From assembly GCA_965112735.1 (NCBI GenBank), contig OZ218951.1, positions 4,154,001-4,218,000 of the forward strand: a stretch of DNA of 64,000 nt, in the 5' to 3' direction. This document shows positions 12,001 to 24,817 of the stretch, one piece after another. Within the stretch, counting starts at the first letter, position 1. Every line of letters begins with the position of its first letter. The translations under genes and the position numbers were made by a program. Origin of the DNA: Phaeosaccion multiseriatum (taxonomy: Eukaryota > Ochrophyta, other classes). The notes under the pieces are model-generated. The model searched no databases, was not told where the DNA came from, and saw nothing but the letters and a program-made list of their open reading frames with translations.

Positions 12001-15000
12001 TCCTGCCGGAGGAGGGAGAGGACACTCGAGGAGACGCAAGAGGAGGAGGGGTAGGCCGCACGAACAAGAGGAGGGCCAAGGGTGGAAAGAGCCTCAAAGA
12101 GATGGTATCCATGCTGATGAGCGGTGACAAGGAGAAGGCAGTGGATGGCGCGGGCAAGGGGACGGAGGAGGCGGAGGGGGCCAAAGGACAGGGAAGCGGC
12201 AGCACGGACGGGCCGAGGGACATGGATGTGGAGGATGAGGGGGATGTGGGCAAGTCAAAGGGGAAGGGGAAGGCGAAGGCGAAGGCGGCGGGGAAAGGTG
12301 GAGAGGACGGTGCGAATGAGGGTAAGGAGGAGGCGAAAGCAAGTGGTGGGCGCGACGTTCCGGGCTCTGCTGCCCAGAAAGAAGAAGGGAAAACCAAAGG
12401 CAAGGGGAAAGCAAAGGGCAGAGGCAGCAGCAGCAAGGCGGAGGGCACTACGAAAGAGGAAGGGCAGGAGGAAGAGAAGAAGAGCAGCAGCGGTAGCGGA
12501 GACTCCGAAGGCGGAGCTGCTGCGGAGGCTTCAAATCCGCAGTGGGCTTGTGAGCTCTGCACTTTCATCAATTTCTCCAAGGCACTGCTGGCGTGTGAGA
12601 TTTGCGGTACTGCCAATCCCCACGTTCAGGTGCGTACCATTCGTGTGGATTTTGGTCATTAAGGAGGGTTGTTATTCGTTGGTCTGTTTGGTCTATTCTC
12701 TCTTAGCCCCTTCCCCGGCACACCTCTCCCTCCCCCTGCTGAGATGGGCGGGGCATGTGTGTGTGTGCGTGTGTGTGTGGGAGGGGGGGGGGGAAGGGAA
12801 TTCTCCTTTGTGCCCGTGGAACGAACAAACTGGCGCTACGTTTCGGTAATTCCACCCAAGCCTTCGAACGCTCACACACACAGCCACACACTAATTTTAT
12901 TTTGTGCCACACCCACCCCTTCCTCTCTCTCCCCACGCCTCGCTCGATGCGCTGGCTGGGTTTGCTGACTCCCTCTACAGGACCTCGGGGGCGGCGGGGG
13001 AGACGCCGGTGGTGGGAGGTCGGCAGCAGCAGCGGGTAGAGGGGGAGGAGGAGGAGCAGGAGCAGGCGGGTCTGGAGGCCAGCAGATGGACGCCGTCGCT
13101 GCTCTTATTGCGGCCGCGGCCCCTACCTCTCCGCCTCCCTCCCTCCCCGAGCTGGACCCTGAGGCCTGCTTTGACAGCGTGGCGGAGGTATACTCTGAGA
13201 TGAAGGGTTTGCTCGGAGCCTTCGCAGAGCAGTTGCTGGAGCCCCTCCTGCGCCTCTTGCCTGTCTGTGCGGCGGTCATCCCCGGGGTGGAGAGGACTGT
13301 CCTGAGGGTACTGCGCTGTCTGCAGGCGCATGGTGAGTGGAGAAGCGAGGAGAAGTGAGAGAGGGGCGAGAGAGTCCTAATCTAGTCTCTCTCACACCAC
13401 CGATCGGCCTGCTGTCCCCTGCTCAGACTGACTCTCTCTCTCTCTATCGTATCCCTCCCTCCCTCCCTCCCTCCCTCCATCCATCCATCCATCCCTCCTC
13501 CGGCTCTCGAATGCTGCGCCAGGGATGGAGGGGATGGGCAGTGCTGAGCACGCACCAGCCATGGCAGCGGCATTGGCGTACATGATGATCTTCAGACGGC
13601 AAAGGGGGCAACAACGAGGGGGAGAGGAGGGGGGGCGAGGGAAGCACACAAACCACCAAGGTCATGGCCAAGGTCACGCCAATCAGTCTGGTGTTGTTGT
13701 CCCCCCTGTTGGGAGCCAGATTGAGACCAGAACAGCGGCGTTGTCTGAGCTGTCTGAGCAGCAGAGACAGGTGCTTAACCTCAGCGTCTCCCTCTTGACG
13801 CTCTCTCCACGGCTCTACATGCCTCTCTTTGCCAGCAGCGGTCTAGTGGAGTGGGTGAGGCATCTCAAGAGCTCCCTCGCCCTCGTCCCACCCTCCTCTC
13901 CTAGCGGCGGCGGTGGTGCTGACTCCAAGCTGCTGCCGGGTGGTGTGGACGTGAGCAACAAGGGCAAGGGGAAGGGGAAGGGCAAGGCAAAGGGCAAGGC
14001 CAAGGAGAAGGCAGCGGACGGAAGATCGAAGAAGCAACAGGAGGAAGCAGAGGGTATCGGAAAAGAGGAGGAAGAGGCAGCGCGCGCTCGAGAGGCCGAA
14101 ATCATGAGAGATGTGGAGGCTTTCCTTGGGCATGTGTCTCTCGTTTCGCCGGCAAACGCGAGCAGCAGCATCAGCAAGAGCAAAGGCAGGAGTAGGAACA
14201 GAAGTGGAAGCAGCAGTGACGGTACCAAGGAGGGAAAGGCGCAAGCCGAGAACGCACATGAGGGCATTGAAGGTAATGCGGTGGTATTGGCGGAAGTGGC
14301 ATCTGCGCTGTACTCTGCGGCCGTGATGCTGCCTGCAGGGGGCAAGGGAGGAGGCAGCAAAGCGGGCGACAGTAGCAGCAGCAGTAGCGTCGTCGTCGGT
14401 GGCGGTAGCGGCAACAAGGTCAGTAGGAAGCGATCCAGGGCTCAGCAGGAGAGACAGCAGCAGGAGTATGAGCAGCAGCAAGAAGAGGAGCAGCAGCAGC
14501 AGCAGCACACCGAGACCACACATGCTGCCGGTGCAGCAGAGGAGAGGAGTCGACAGGCCCTCAAAACTCTCGCCATGGCGCTGCAGCCGCCACCGCAGCA
14601 GCAGAGACGACAAGGAGGAGAAGGCGCCACCCCAGCAGCGGGCGTCACTCCATTTGCACTGCGGCAAAGCGGAGTCCTACCCAGTGTTCTCAAGTACTTG
14701 CTCAGCATGCTGCCACCCCCCCCCGCCCTGGCTGCTGCCGAGAGTGATTCGAGTGCGGCTGCCAGGGCGGCGGAGTGGTTCGCTGATCCAGCCGTGCAGC
14801 GCAGCCGAGCGCGCAAGCTGGAGGCCTTTGCCGAGGCTTTCATTAGTTCACAGCCTCGGGCCTCTGGAGCGGGGGGGGGGGAGGGAGTAGCCCACTTGGC
14901 TCACTCACCCGATAGTTGCGCTGGCGCGTCCTCTCCTCTCCCGCCCCTCTCTGGGCTCATTTCGAGCATCCAGGACTGTCTCCGCCTGCCGTGCGAGGGG

Positions 15001-18000
15001 GTCAAGGTGGTGACGCATGGAGGGCTCCACGAGGCGTCTCGGCTTAGGGCCTTGCTCAAGCCGATGAAGATTCATGTGAGGATGGCCCAGCCGACGCCGA
15101 CATCACACAACAGGGTTGTTGCAGCAGACACGGCTGCGGTGGTGGCAAAAACAGGGAAGAGCAAAGCGCGCAGTAGTGGCGGTGGTGCCAAGGGCAGCAG
15201 CAGCACCAGCAGCACCAGCAGAGAGCGCGAACGTGAACTCAAGGCCGACCTGGAGCAGCAGAAGATCCTCCGCCAAGCTGCCAGGTACTGCCTGCCCGTC
15301 CTACTGGTGGAGCCCTTGACGACTTCGAGAGAGGTGTGCTCCTTCCTTGGGGCTCAGCTCATGAAGGGCGTGCAGCACGTCATGGTGCAGCAGCAGCAGC
15401 AGAGGCGAAGGGACAAGGCGGCGGCGGAGAGAGCCGCGGCTTCGAGGTCGGCAGCGGTGCTTGCCTCTGCCAACGCTATGCGAAGAGGAGGAGGAGGAGG
15501 AGGAGGAGGGGGGGGGGGGGGCAGCACTTCCGTCTTCGCCAAGGGCTTCAGCCTCGTCCTCAGCCTCAGCGCCAAGCACGTTGGAAGCAACAGCAGCGGC
15601 AGTGGAAGCAACAGCGGCAGGCTTGGGGGGGGCGCCATCCTCCTCATCGGAGGGCAGACCAAGACGGGGATCACCCAGGTGAGTCAGAGCTACAGGGGGG
15701 GGGGGGGACGACAAGGAGGAAGGAGGAGAGCATGCAGACGGAAGGGAGGAGGAGGAGGAGGAGGAAGGAGTGCATGTAAGGGGGGGAGGAAGGGGAGGAG
15801 GAAGGAGGAGAGCTTACAGGCGGAGGGGGGGAGGAGGAAGACTTAGGAGAGCACCCGGGACCCTTGAGTGGAGCCGTGTTTGGTGTTCCGTGGTTGGTTT
15901 TCGGCTGACTGAACTAGTGACCATCTTAACACCCCCCGTCTCTACGCCCGCTCTCTCTATCGGCCTCGCTTTGCCCCTCTTTTTGTCTCCTCTCTCTGCA
16001 ACGATGGTGCGCCTCCGTCTCTCTAGACTGCCACAAAGAAGCCCTCGCAGCGGGAGTGGTGACTCGGGCTCGATGGGGGTGGCCGCCCCAACCACATCAG
16101 AGACATCGCATTCGATTCCGATGGCTCCGACAAGGGGCCGCGGGGGTGGAAATGCCTCTTCGACTTCGGGATCAAGCGCCGCTCTATCACACGCGGCTTC
16201 TGCTTCTGCTTCTGCATCTGCATCTTCTTCCTCTCGGGCCTCTTCTAAATCAAGATGTGAAGGGAAAGGAGAACTGCTCTTGTCCGCTAGGGGTGTGCAG
16301 GAGGGAGGAGGGGCAGTCGCAGCTGCTGCAGAGGGCGGAGACGGAGCGCCTCGCGTAGAGGAGAGGGAGAGGGAGAAGGGGGAGAGGGAAGAGGACGCTG
16401 TCGAAGACATGGGTGTAGGGGCTGCGGGCGACGCCAGCATTGCCTCTCGGCTTCATAAGAGGAGACGACAGGTATCGTGGAGTGAGCCTTCAGGGGCCAG
16501 TGAAAGCGCTGCTGGGGGCGCCGCCTCCTCCCCCGCCGCTGCTTCTCCAAGAGCAGGGAGGAGAGGCAGCAGCAGTGGAGCAGCAGCAGCAGCAGCAGGA
16601 GGAGGAGGAGGAGGAGATGAGAGTGTGGAGACTGCAGAGCCACAAGCAAAGGTTCTTCAGACTCTGCGGAAGGGACAAGAGGTGAGGGCGATGAACGAAG
16701 TGAAGTGAACCTGTGCTGTGGACTGTAGAATACATGGTACTAAGATACTTCCCCCTGCGTTTTGTGAATAAGGAAGGGGCTTGGGGGGGGGCTGTTCAAC
16801 TGTGCGCCCTTGGGGGACGGGGAGGCTCACTCTCAAACAACTTCTCCTGTTAACGAGTGACTTGCATTCACTGACTTGTTCTTGCCTCCCACCTTGTGTG
16901 CCTTCGCGCGTGCGTGCCTGCGTGCCTGCGTGCCTGCGTGAGTAGGTATACAGCTGTTTCAGTGTGAAAGGCGCAGCGGTGTGGTTCAAAGGCATTGTGA
17001 AGGGCACCCACAAGGCAAGGCCCTCTCCTTCCAGCAGCAGCGATGGGAGCAGCGAGTCATACCCCACCTTCGATGTCAAGTACAACGATGGGGAGGTGAG
17101 GCAGCGCGTGGACAGGAGGGACGTGCGCTTGGCCGTGCCGGTGGGAGCCACTCTGTGGAGGCGCTCATCAGGTAAGAGAGAGAGAGAGATAGCAAATAAC
17201 AGAGCGAAGAGTGGGCCATGTATGTATGTATGGACACCAACTACAAACTAGTTGGGTGTTTTTTTGTTGTTGTTTTGTGTTTCACTCAAACTTGTCGTTC
17301 TGGCCTTCTTCGCCACTTCTCCTTTGCCGCCTACCCTACCTACCTACCTTCGTACCTGCGTACCCACTGCCTACCTTCCTACCTACCTACCCATACCAAA
17401 ATCACCCGAATGATGTCTGCAGGGACTAGCAACATGGGTCCTCCCACCGGTGGCGACAGGGGGGGCAGAGGGGGCAGTGGGAGAGAGAGGAAGCACCGGA
17501 CCAGCAGGCGGCCTGCGCCTGACACTGATCGTGACATGACGGGTAGGGGTGGGGGTGGCTCTATCAGCAAGGGCAGCAGCAGCAGCAGCAGCAGCAGCGG
17601 GAGGGCTGGTGGCAAAGGTAAAAGCAGACACGCTGCTGGTAGAGCAGTAAGCAGCAACAGCACGCCCTCGTCCACTCCTCGCCAAGCCTCCTCCTCCGGT
17701 GCTCCTTCCTCCGGCCCCTCCACGGCGGCGGCTCTTCCGTCTTCCTCTTCTTCAAGCAGTGCCAGTGCCGCCGCCGTTCTGGCCAGGGCGCGGGCTGCGT
17801 CTGCGGCCTCTACGGCGGCTGCTCACTCGGATTGGGGAGCTCCCACCGGACCCAGTGGAGGATCCAGTGCGAGAGCTAGTGCTGCTGCTGCTGCTGCTGC
17901 TGCTGCTACGGCTGTCGCCGCACCGTCTGTTCCGCCCGATGTGGCTGCTGCGCATCATCGCCGAGAGGAGGAGCGAATGCGCAGTCTTCTCATGGGCGAG

Positions 18001-21000
18001 TCTTCGTCTGCGGCGGCCCTCGCTAATGCCCCCATCCTGAGGCGAATCATTCCGGGCATGGTAAGAGGAGTATAGGTAGAAGTAGGAGGAGGAGGAGGAG
18101 GAGGAGGAGGAGGAGGAGGAGGTGCCGCACATGTTCTTCTTCCTCCACACCCACGCGCCTCGCCTTGCTCAGCCTTCGGAGCCCCGCATGGGGAAATCCA
18201 AAAGGTATCCTTTCGCTCGTACAACCGCGCTTTTCCCACCCTCAGCTCCGTTGTTATTATTGTTGTTGTTATTGTTGTTCTTGCGGCGGCTGCTGCTGCT
18301 GGTATTGTTGTATTGTTTCCCCCCCCCCCCGCCCGTCCAGGTGTCCGAGGACAGCCCCACGGTGGCACGTTGTCTGCTGCGCCTGAGGCCCAGAGCGGTC
18401 CCAACTCCGTCCGCCTCAGCCGCAGCCGCAGCCGCATCGGCAGCAGCCAAGGGGGGTGAAGTTGGGCAGGGAGGGGGAGGGGGAGGGGCGGCGAAGAGAG
18501 GTGCCAAAAGCGGTGGGGCGTCGAGCAATGCCAGCAGCAGCAGCAGCAGCAGCAGCGGTACAGCCCCCCCATCGGCCTCAGCATCAGCAGGGACAGGGAC
18601 GGCAGGCGCCGCAAAGCCCAAGAGCAAGAGCAAGGGCAAGGGCAAGGGCAAGGGCAAAGAAGCGGTCGGGGCAGACGGGGCGGCTGGTACAGCAGCAGGC
18701 CTGGCAGGCAGAGGGTCCCCTCGCCGCAGCTCCAGGTCTGCCGTTGCGGCAGGGGCAGCGGTTGGTGATACACCAGCAGGCGCAGCGGCTGGCGCAAGCA
18801 CGAGTCGGAAGAGAGGTGCGGATCAAACCGGGGGCGCGGCGAAGAGGGCGAAGGCTTCTTCTCCCGGTGCCTCCGTTGGTGGTGGTGCTGCTGCTCCGGC
18901 TGGTGCTTCTTCTGCCTCCTCGCCGAAGGCTGCCCCACTGGCGCAAGTCAAGGTGGAGGCACGGAAGCGCAGCCGGGACGAGCGCAAGGCTGGAAGCAGT
19001 CGTAGTAAAGGAGGTGGTAGCAGCGGCACCGGAAAGAGTAGGAGGAAGGTTTGTCCAAAGGCGGCGAAGGGTAGCAGCAGCAGCAGCAGCAGTAGCAGCA
19101 ACAGCAGGAGCAGCAGCAGCAGGAGCAGCAGCAGTAGCGCAGGGGCAGGGGCAGGGGCCAGTCAAGGGCATACCAAAGCTCGCCACGTGGGCAGCAGCGC
19201 GGCAAGCCGGCCCAGCAGCCACAGCCACAAGCCGCAGGTCCATCGTCTGCAGTGGAAGCTGAGCGTTTTGTCATCGGAGGAGGAGGGCAGCGCGTCAGCG
19301 AGCATTGGGGGGCGGTTGCCTTCCTCCTCCTCCTCTTCTTCGGCGGAGTGTTCTGTGATGCTGTCGCAGGCCTCTGACTTACCCTCCGGATGCACAATCT
19401 TTGAGGCCATGCAATTGCTTCTGGCCAGGGAGAAGCAGCGGCCGGAGGAGCGGGAGGAGCCGCAGCAGAGACTGCTGTTGGGCAGGCAGCAGCACAGGAA
19501 CGAGGAAGTGTCAGTGGAGGAATGGAGCCGCTCCTTCGTGTTGGAGTACAGCTATGCCCCTCTCTTGCCCACTTGCGAGGCAGCGCAGACCACTGGGACA
19601 AGGACAGTGACGACGGAAACCGCTGTTAACACTGTTAGCAGTAGCAGCAGTGGGGGCAGCAGCAAGGCGGTCAAGGGGGTACAACTGCCAAAGGTAGGTC
19701 GAGGATCGGGAAGGTTTTGGTGGCGCCTGCTGTGGTTCTTGGGATTGACGTGTGTTGTGTGACTGTTGTGACTTGTTGAGATGATGCGACTTGCTTTGCT
19801 TTTGCTTTGGTGGCCTCCTCTCTTGCTGTAGGGTCTAGGGGCAAGAGAAGCCTTGCTTCCCGTACGCTTCTTTGGTGGAATGATTGCATTGGTAGCAATG
19901 CCCTCCGCGACCCTCCCTCTTCCCTCTTGCCTCACCACTCTCTCTGCGCTCCTTGCCTCATCGTTCACTCCTCTATTCCCTGCCCATATTCCCCCATCAC
20001 CCCTCCCTCTCCAGGCCCTGCCGGCTGCAGCCACGCCTCTCGACGCCCAACTCACGTTTGTTCAGGCCAATTTCTCTCAAGACCTGGGCACAGTGCTAGA
20101 GGACACTGCGTCTGTCCGCTCTTCAGAGTGTGTGGTGTGTGCAGTTGCCGCTGAGGGTGATGGGTCCTCAGAGGCGGCAGGGGGAGGGGCAGAGGACAAC
20201 GACGATGAGGCGCCTCGCCACACGAAGAGAGGCAAGACCTCGGAGGCGGGTGCTGCGGCTACTGCGGCTGCGGCTGCTACGAATAGCGGTGGCGCTTCTT
20301 CCAAGAGAAAGGTGGCCAAGGCCAAAGCCAAGGCGATGGCGATATCAGCAGCAGCTGTAGCTACCATTGGCGCTACCACTGGCGGCGGACATGGGCAGCT
20401 GGTGAAGCGTGAGGGCAGTAGTCGTATGGCGGCTCTGTGTGCTCTGTCGTCTGCCGAACAGCGAGTCCTGCTGGGGCTGCTCAGTGTCCTACACCAACTG
20501 TGCGCCGCGTATCCTCAGCTCTGCGCGATGAGTGGGGGTGCCGCCGCGGGTGAGGGGGAGGGCTCTGCTTCTGCAGCTGCTGTTCTTCCGCCGATGGGTG
20601 CGGAGGTGCGGAAGGCTCTCCTCAAGCAGTGTGTGGTGCCCGGCCTGTCGAGGAAACTCATGCTTCAGTGTCTGGATCCCGTCTCCGTATGTGCGGGTAA
20701 GTTACAAGAGAGGAAGAGAGGGTAGTGAGTGAGTGAGTGAACGGGTGAGTGAGTGAGTGAGTGAGTGAGTGAGTGAATGGGGAGTGAGTGAGTGAGTGAG
20801 TGAGTGAGTGAGTGAATAGGTGAGTGAGTGAGTGAGTGAGTGAGAAAGGGTGTCGGTCGGCCGGTCGAGACGCACTCCTTACCCAAGAGCTCCACCTTTC
20901 TTGCCTTGCCGAACACTTTCACTCAACCACTCACCTTAGTGACACAAACCACACATCCTAGATCCTACCCTCCTCTCCCTCCCTTCATCTACACTATCCT

Positions 21001-23267
21001 ACCCTCCTCTCCGTCCCTTCATCTATACCCTGAACCTCTCTCCCTTCCTCCCTCCCCCCCTTCCCGCCCTTCCTCTCTCCCTACCCTCCCTCCCTCCCTC
21101 CAGGTGTCTTGCCGCAGTGGTGCGGAGTGGCTGCCCGCAGTCTCCCTGAGCTCCTGTCTCTCGAGGCCCGCTCTCTCTTCCTAGAGAGATCAAGCTTCGG
21201 CGCTGCCCGTGCCGTCATGGCAGTCCAAATGCAGGCCAAGAGCGCCTCAGGCGGACAGTCGCTCTTTGGCCCCGGCATTGGAGACGACCCCGGGCCGGGA
21301 GGGGATGGAGCAGCGGGGGGGCGTGGTGGGGCGGCGGGCGGAGGAGGAGGCGGTGGGGGGCTGTCGTCGTCCTCCTCCTCCTCGGTCGTTGGCGTGCAGC
21401 AGCAGCGTGGCTCCACGCTTTCCCAGCACCTCAATCAGGTGAGTATATATGTATGTATCTTTCCACCCTGTCCAAGTCTTGGTTGTTTTGAGACTTTGTC
21501 TTCCTGGCCTGTATCTGGTAAGAGACACTCACTGTTCTAAACCACTACCCCTCTTTGAACTGAAAACCCCCGTCCCCCTCTCCCCGCCTCCTTCTCAGTT
21601 GGGCCGCGCACAGCGATTGAAGGTGTCTCTCGACCGCGACCATGTCCTCAACGCGGCCGAGGTGTTGATGCAGACTCTTGTCAGTGGCGTGGTGCGGCCA
21701 AGCAGCAGCAGTAGCAGCACAGAAGCAGCGGCAGCAGCAGCGGCGGCAGCAGCAGTGGCAGCCGCCGGGGGTGGGAGCAAGGCGGGGGCGGCGTCGTCAT
21801 CTCCTCCCCTGGCTGCTCGTTCATCCCTCACCGCATCCTCCTCAGGAACTCCGGGTAGCACCAGCAGCGGGAGGAGGGGATTGAGCACGGCAGCTGCTGT
21901 CCCAGGGGGGGAGGCTATGATGCTGGACATTGAGGAGCCCGTCGGACGGCACTCATATCACGGGCAGGAGGAGGAGGAGGAGCAGCAGGAGGAGGAGGAG
22001 GAGGAGGAGGAGGAGGAGGAGGAGGAGGAGGAGGAGGATGAGGAGGAGGAGGAGGAGGAGAATGAAGAAGAGGTCCACCATGCGCCGTCCCCCTGGGGAG
22101 ATCTTTCCGGGGGGGGGGGAGGGCAAGGGCAAGGCGGGGGAGACAGCGAAGAGGAGAGGCAGCAGCAGCAGCAGCAGGAGGAGGAGGAGGAGGAGGAGAA
22201 GGATGAGGAGGAGGAGGATGAGGAGGAGGAAGAACGGCAGGAGCAGCAGGAGGCGGCGGCGGCGGCTACTGCTGCTGAGGCGTCGACAAGGAGCGAGCGA
22301 ATTGAGATCAGTCAGGGCTTGGAGTCCTTGCTGCTCGTGGAGTTCGAGGGGGAGACGGGGCACGGGACAGGCCCCACGCAAGAGGTGAGTGCGTGAGTGA
22401 GTGAGTGAGTAAGTGAGTGAGTGGATGCCGGCTCGGCTCGGCTAAAGCTAAAGGCTAGGCTTAAGGCGAGAGTAGGCCAAGAGTGGGACGACTGATTGGG
22501 TAGCGATCACCCAATGCCGCCAGGGAGGGGCTGTTTTGTTCTATTTCTATTCCAAAGGGTCCCCGCAAAGGTCCCCCCTGCTGCCGCTGCTGCTGCTGTA
22601 TCACCAACTGCTGCTACTGCTGCTGCTGCTGTGGTGACTCAGCGTGCATTGAAGCGGAGGATGCTCTTTTTTGTTGGGGTTTCATGGGCTTTACCTTTAT
22701 ATGCAATGGTGTACTGGTAGACTCTCTTCGCCCGTGCTGACCCGCCTCGCTACTGCGTGCCTCTCGTCGCTCGCTCGCTTCTCTTCTTCCCTGCTTGCAG
22801 TTCTTTACACTCGTGTGCAGGGCGCTCCAACGGAAGGGCCTGGGGATTTGGAGGGGAGACGACAAGAAAGGAACAGCGGGCAACTCGAGCAGCGGCGGCG
22901 ATGGCGTCAAGAGCAAAGCCAAGGGCCAGAGTAAGGGCAAGAGCAGCAAGCCATCACCAGCAGAGGCAGGGGCAGAGGCAGGGGTTAGTTCGCCTTTGCC
23001 TGAGTATGTGCACAGCGCCGGCGGGCTGTTTCCTTCTCCGCTGGCAACACGGGAAAGCATCGATGGATCACATCCAGCAAGCGCTGGAGGAGGAGGGCAT
23101 TCGGCGCTCAGCCCGGAGCACGTGCCGCACCTCCTCCGCTTCCGCTTCCTTGGGCGGCTCATCGGAAAGGCCCTGAAGGACGGCCGCTTCTTGGACTTGC
23201 CTTTCTCGCTCCCTCTGTGCAAGCTCTTGGTGGGGGCAGTCAATCGCCGCCCAGTCCATGCCGGCAG

Positions 23268-23310
<43 letters not shown>

Positions 23311-23478
23311 GGTGGTGGTGGTGGTGGTGCGGTGGAGGACGTGGAGGCAATCATCGGTGAGGGTGTGCCCATGACTCTGGATGACGTGGCGCTGATTGAC
23401 GGGCAGCTTGGAAGCAGCTTGCGTTCCGTACTTCAAGTGGCCAATCGCTGGCGGCGAGCCCAAGCCCGAGTCCAAGCC

Positions 23479-23509
<31 letters not shown>

Positions 23510-24817
23510 GAGGAGGAGGAGGAGCAGTTGGTGATACGGCAGCAGCAGCAGCTGCTGCTGCCAAGGAGCTGTCTGCTGTGGAGGAGATTGCCGAGTCGCT
23601 TTGTCTATCTTGGACGCTGCCTGGTGCGCCATGGTATGTCCTCAAGACCAAGACCAAGAAAGGCCTTAATATGGTCGAAGGGGGGGAGGACGAGGAGGAA
23701 GAGACCGTGACAGCGGCGGAGTTGCACGAATGGCTGGACCTGGTTGTGAGGCACCTGCTCGTGGATAGTGTGGCTCATCAGGTGCGCCAAATGCTGCTGG
23801 GTCTGAGAGAGCTGGTGGCACAGCCCGACTGCCTAAGGTCCCTCACTGCGGTGGAGCTGCACGGGCTGTTGAGCGGGGCCACAGGGGCTGAAGCCGGGGG
23901 GGAGGATGGGTGGAGCTATGAGACCATCATGGGCAGTATTGTGTGCCAGCATGGATACACCAAGGAGAGTGCGCAGGTGCGGCATTTGGTGTCGATTCTG
24001 TCGGAGCTGAAGGGGGAGCAGAGACGCCTCTTGTTGACCTTCATTACGGGAACACCTCGCCTACCTATTGGGGGCTTTGCGGCGTTGCAGCCGAGGCTCA
24101 CCATTGTTCGCAAGGACTTGCCCCCCGGGAGTAGGGTGGATGACAACCTGCCCAGCTGCAGCACATGCCAGGTGAGGCGGTGAGGGGGGTTGAGGGGAGT
24201 GAGGGGGGGGGGGGGGGGGTGAGGGAGGGGGGGAGGGAAGGGAGACCATAAATGGGATGTGACAGGCAGGACAGGCAACTCGCACACACGTTTTGTACTG
24301 ATGCGGAATGAATGCGTAGTAGGAAACAAGCTTGGCTCGACAGAGTAACATAAGGGGGGGCTGATGGGAGGCAGATACTGCTTGCTGCTCACTGTGGGCG
24401 CTTGGCGTGTGGAGAGCTAGCTGTCCTTACTTGCCGTTTTTTCCCCCTTCAGCTTGTTCTTGCTTGACTTTCACGTGTAGCATGCGTTAGGTTAGGTGTG
24501 TGCGTGTTTTTGGATGGGTGCATGCATGAGGCCGCCTGTCTGTCTGTCTCTCTCTCTGTCTGTCTACTGTGGGTTGAGGGGATATTGAAGCGCTGTCCTC
24601 CTGTCCCTGTATTGATTGATTGGCAACCAACCCACCCCACCCCACCCCACCTGCCCCCCCCTGCATCACCTACTTCTCTGCTTTGCGCTGCTGTATCACC
24701 AACTGCTCTGCTCTGAAGGTGTACCTGAAGCTCCCTCCGTACTCGGGCAGGGAGGTGATGAAGAAGAAGCTTCTGCACGCCATCACGGAGGGGCAGGAGC
24801 ACTTCGCGCTGGACTGA
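9077..24817 (+). CDS. UPL3/TRIP12-type HECT E3 ubiquitin ligase with RanBP2 zinc finger and Tudor-like module
   Basis: A ubiquitin-protein ligase that transfers ubiquitin through a catalytic cysteine thioester. Exons: 9077-9103, 9237-9442, 9803-10073, 10575-11432, 11640-12629, 12981-13332, 13523-15678, about 16027-16681, 16946-17171, 17423-18060, 18341-19693, 20015-20696, 21104-21438, 21599-22384, 22801-24171, 24719-24817; about 3,670 residues, roughly twice plant UPL3. The N-terminal armadillo region matches UPL3/TRIP12 (DMDLAEQCLKCVHLVSQEEP). A RanBP2-type zinc finger lies at 12533-12622 and a Tudor-like segment spans 16667-17140. The middle follows UPL3 (LPVLLVEPLTTSREVCSFL, then VCAGVLPQWCGV). 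The HECT lobe starts near 21599 and ends EGQEHFALD; the catalytic Cys is in LPSCSTCQ. The Ser/Gly/Lys-rich spacers are very long. The start codon is the first in-frame ATG and may be preceded by a missed exon. The junction of exons 7 and 8 is unresolved. Confidence 0.9.
12533..12622 (+). other. RanBP2-type zinc finger in the HECT ligase
   Basis: The residues QWACELCTFINFSKALLACE then ICGTANP give W-x-C-x2-C-x10-N-like spacing and a closing C-x2-C. This fits the RanBP2/NZF fold, which often binds ubiquitin or single-stranded RNA. It lies at the end of exon 5. Confidence 0.8.
15508..15521 (+). repeat. Run of 14 G in HECT exon 7
   Basis: A homopolymer of 14 G at the end of a GGA repeat inside a coding exon. 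Downstream, the current frame leads to an out-of-phase splice, so the length of this run deserves checking. Confidence 0.8.
16946..17171 (+). other. Tudor-like module exon in the HECT ligase
   Basis: Exon 8 ends in LRKGQE. Joined in phase to this exon it gives a VxxxF..GAAVWFKGIVKG strand followed by FDVKYNDGEVRQRVDRRDVR. That is the usual barrel pattern of Tudor-like domains (basic patch, W-[YF]-xG-x-[IV], then Y-DG-[DE]). The ligand is unknown. Confidence 0.6.
20726..20846 (+). repeat. (GAGT)n tandem repeat in HECT intron 12
   Basis: About 120 bases of GTGA/GAGT units begin shortly after the donor GTAAGT. The unit equals the 5' splice-site word itself. The same intron ends in CCCT units before the acceptor at 21103. 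Confidence 0.9.
21963..22051 (+). repeat. (GAG/GGA)n run coding poly-Glu in HECT exon 14
   Basis: A near-perfect GGA triplet run coding about 28 acidic residues, between the start of the HECT domain and its first conserved helices. A second acidic block follows at 22178-22250. Confidence 0.85.
24166..24168 (+). other. Predicted HECT catalytic cysteine codon
   Basis: This TGC codon lies in LPSCSTCQ|VYLKLPPYS, aligned with the conserved T-C that accepts ubiquitin in the HECT C-lobe. It is two codons before the last intron. Confidence 0.85.
24172..24718 (+). other. Last intron of the HECT gene
   Basis: It opens with a G-rich repeat tract (about 24172-24240) and closes with a C-rich tract (ACCCC units near 24630-24665). 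It also carries the recurrent GTATCACCAAC motif at 24693-24703, close to the acceptor. Confidence 0.8.

Noticed and set aside
20726-20846. Possible CRISPR-like or satellite array
   Set aside because: It is a simple four-base repeat without spacers, inside a eukaryotic intron.
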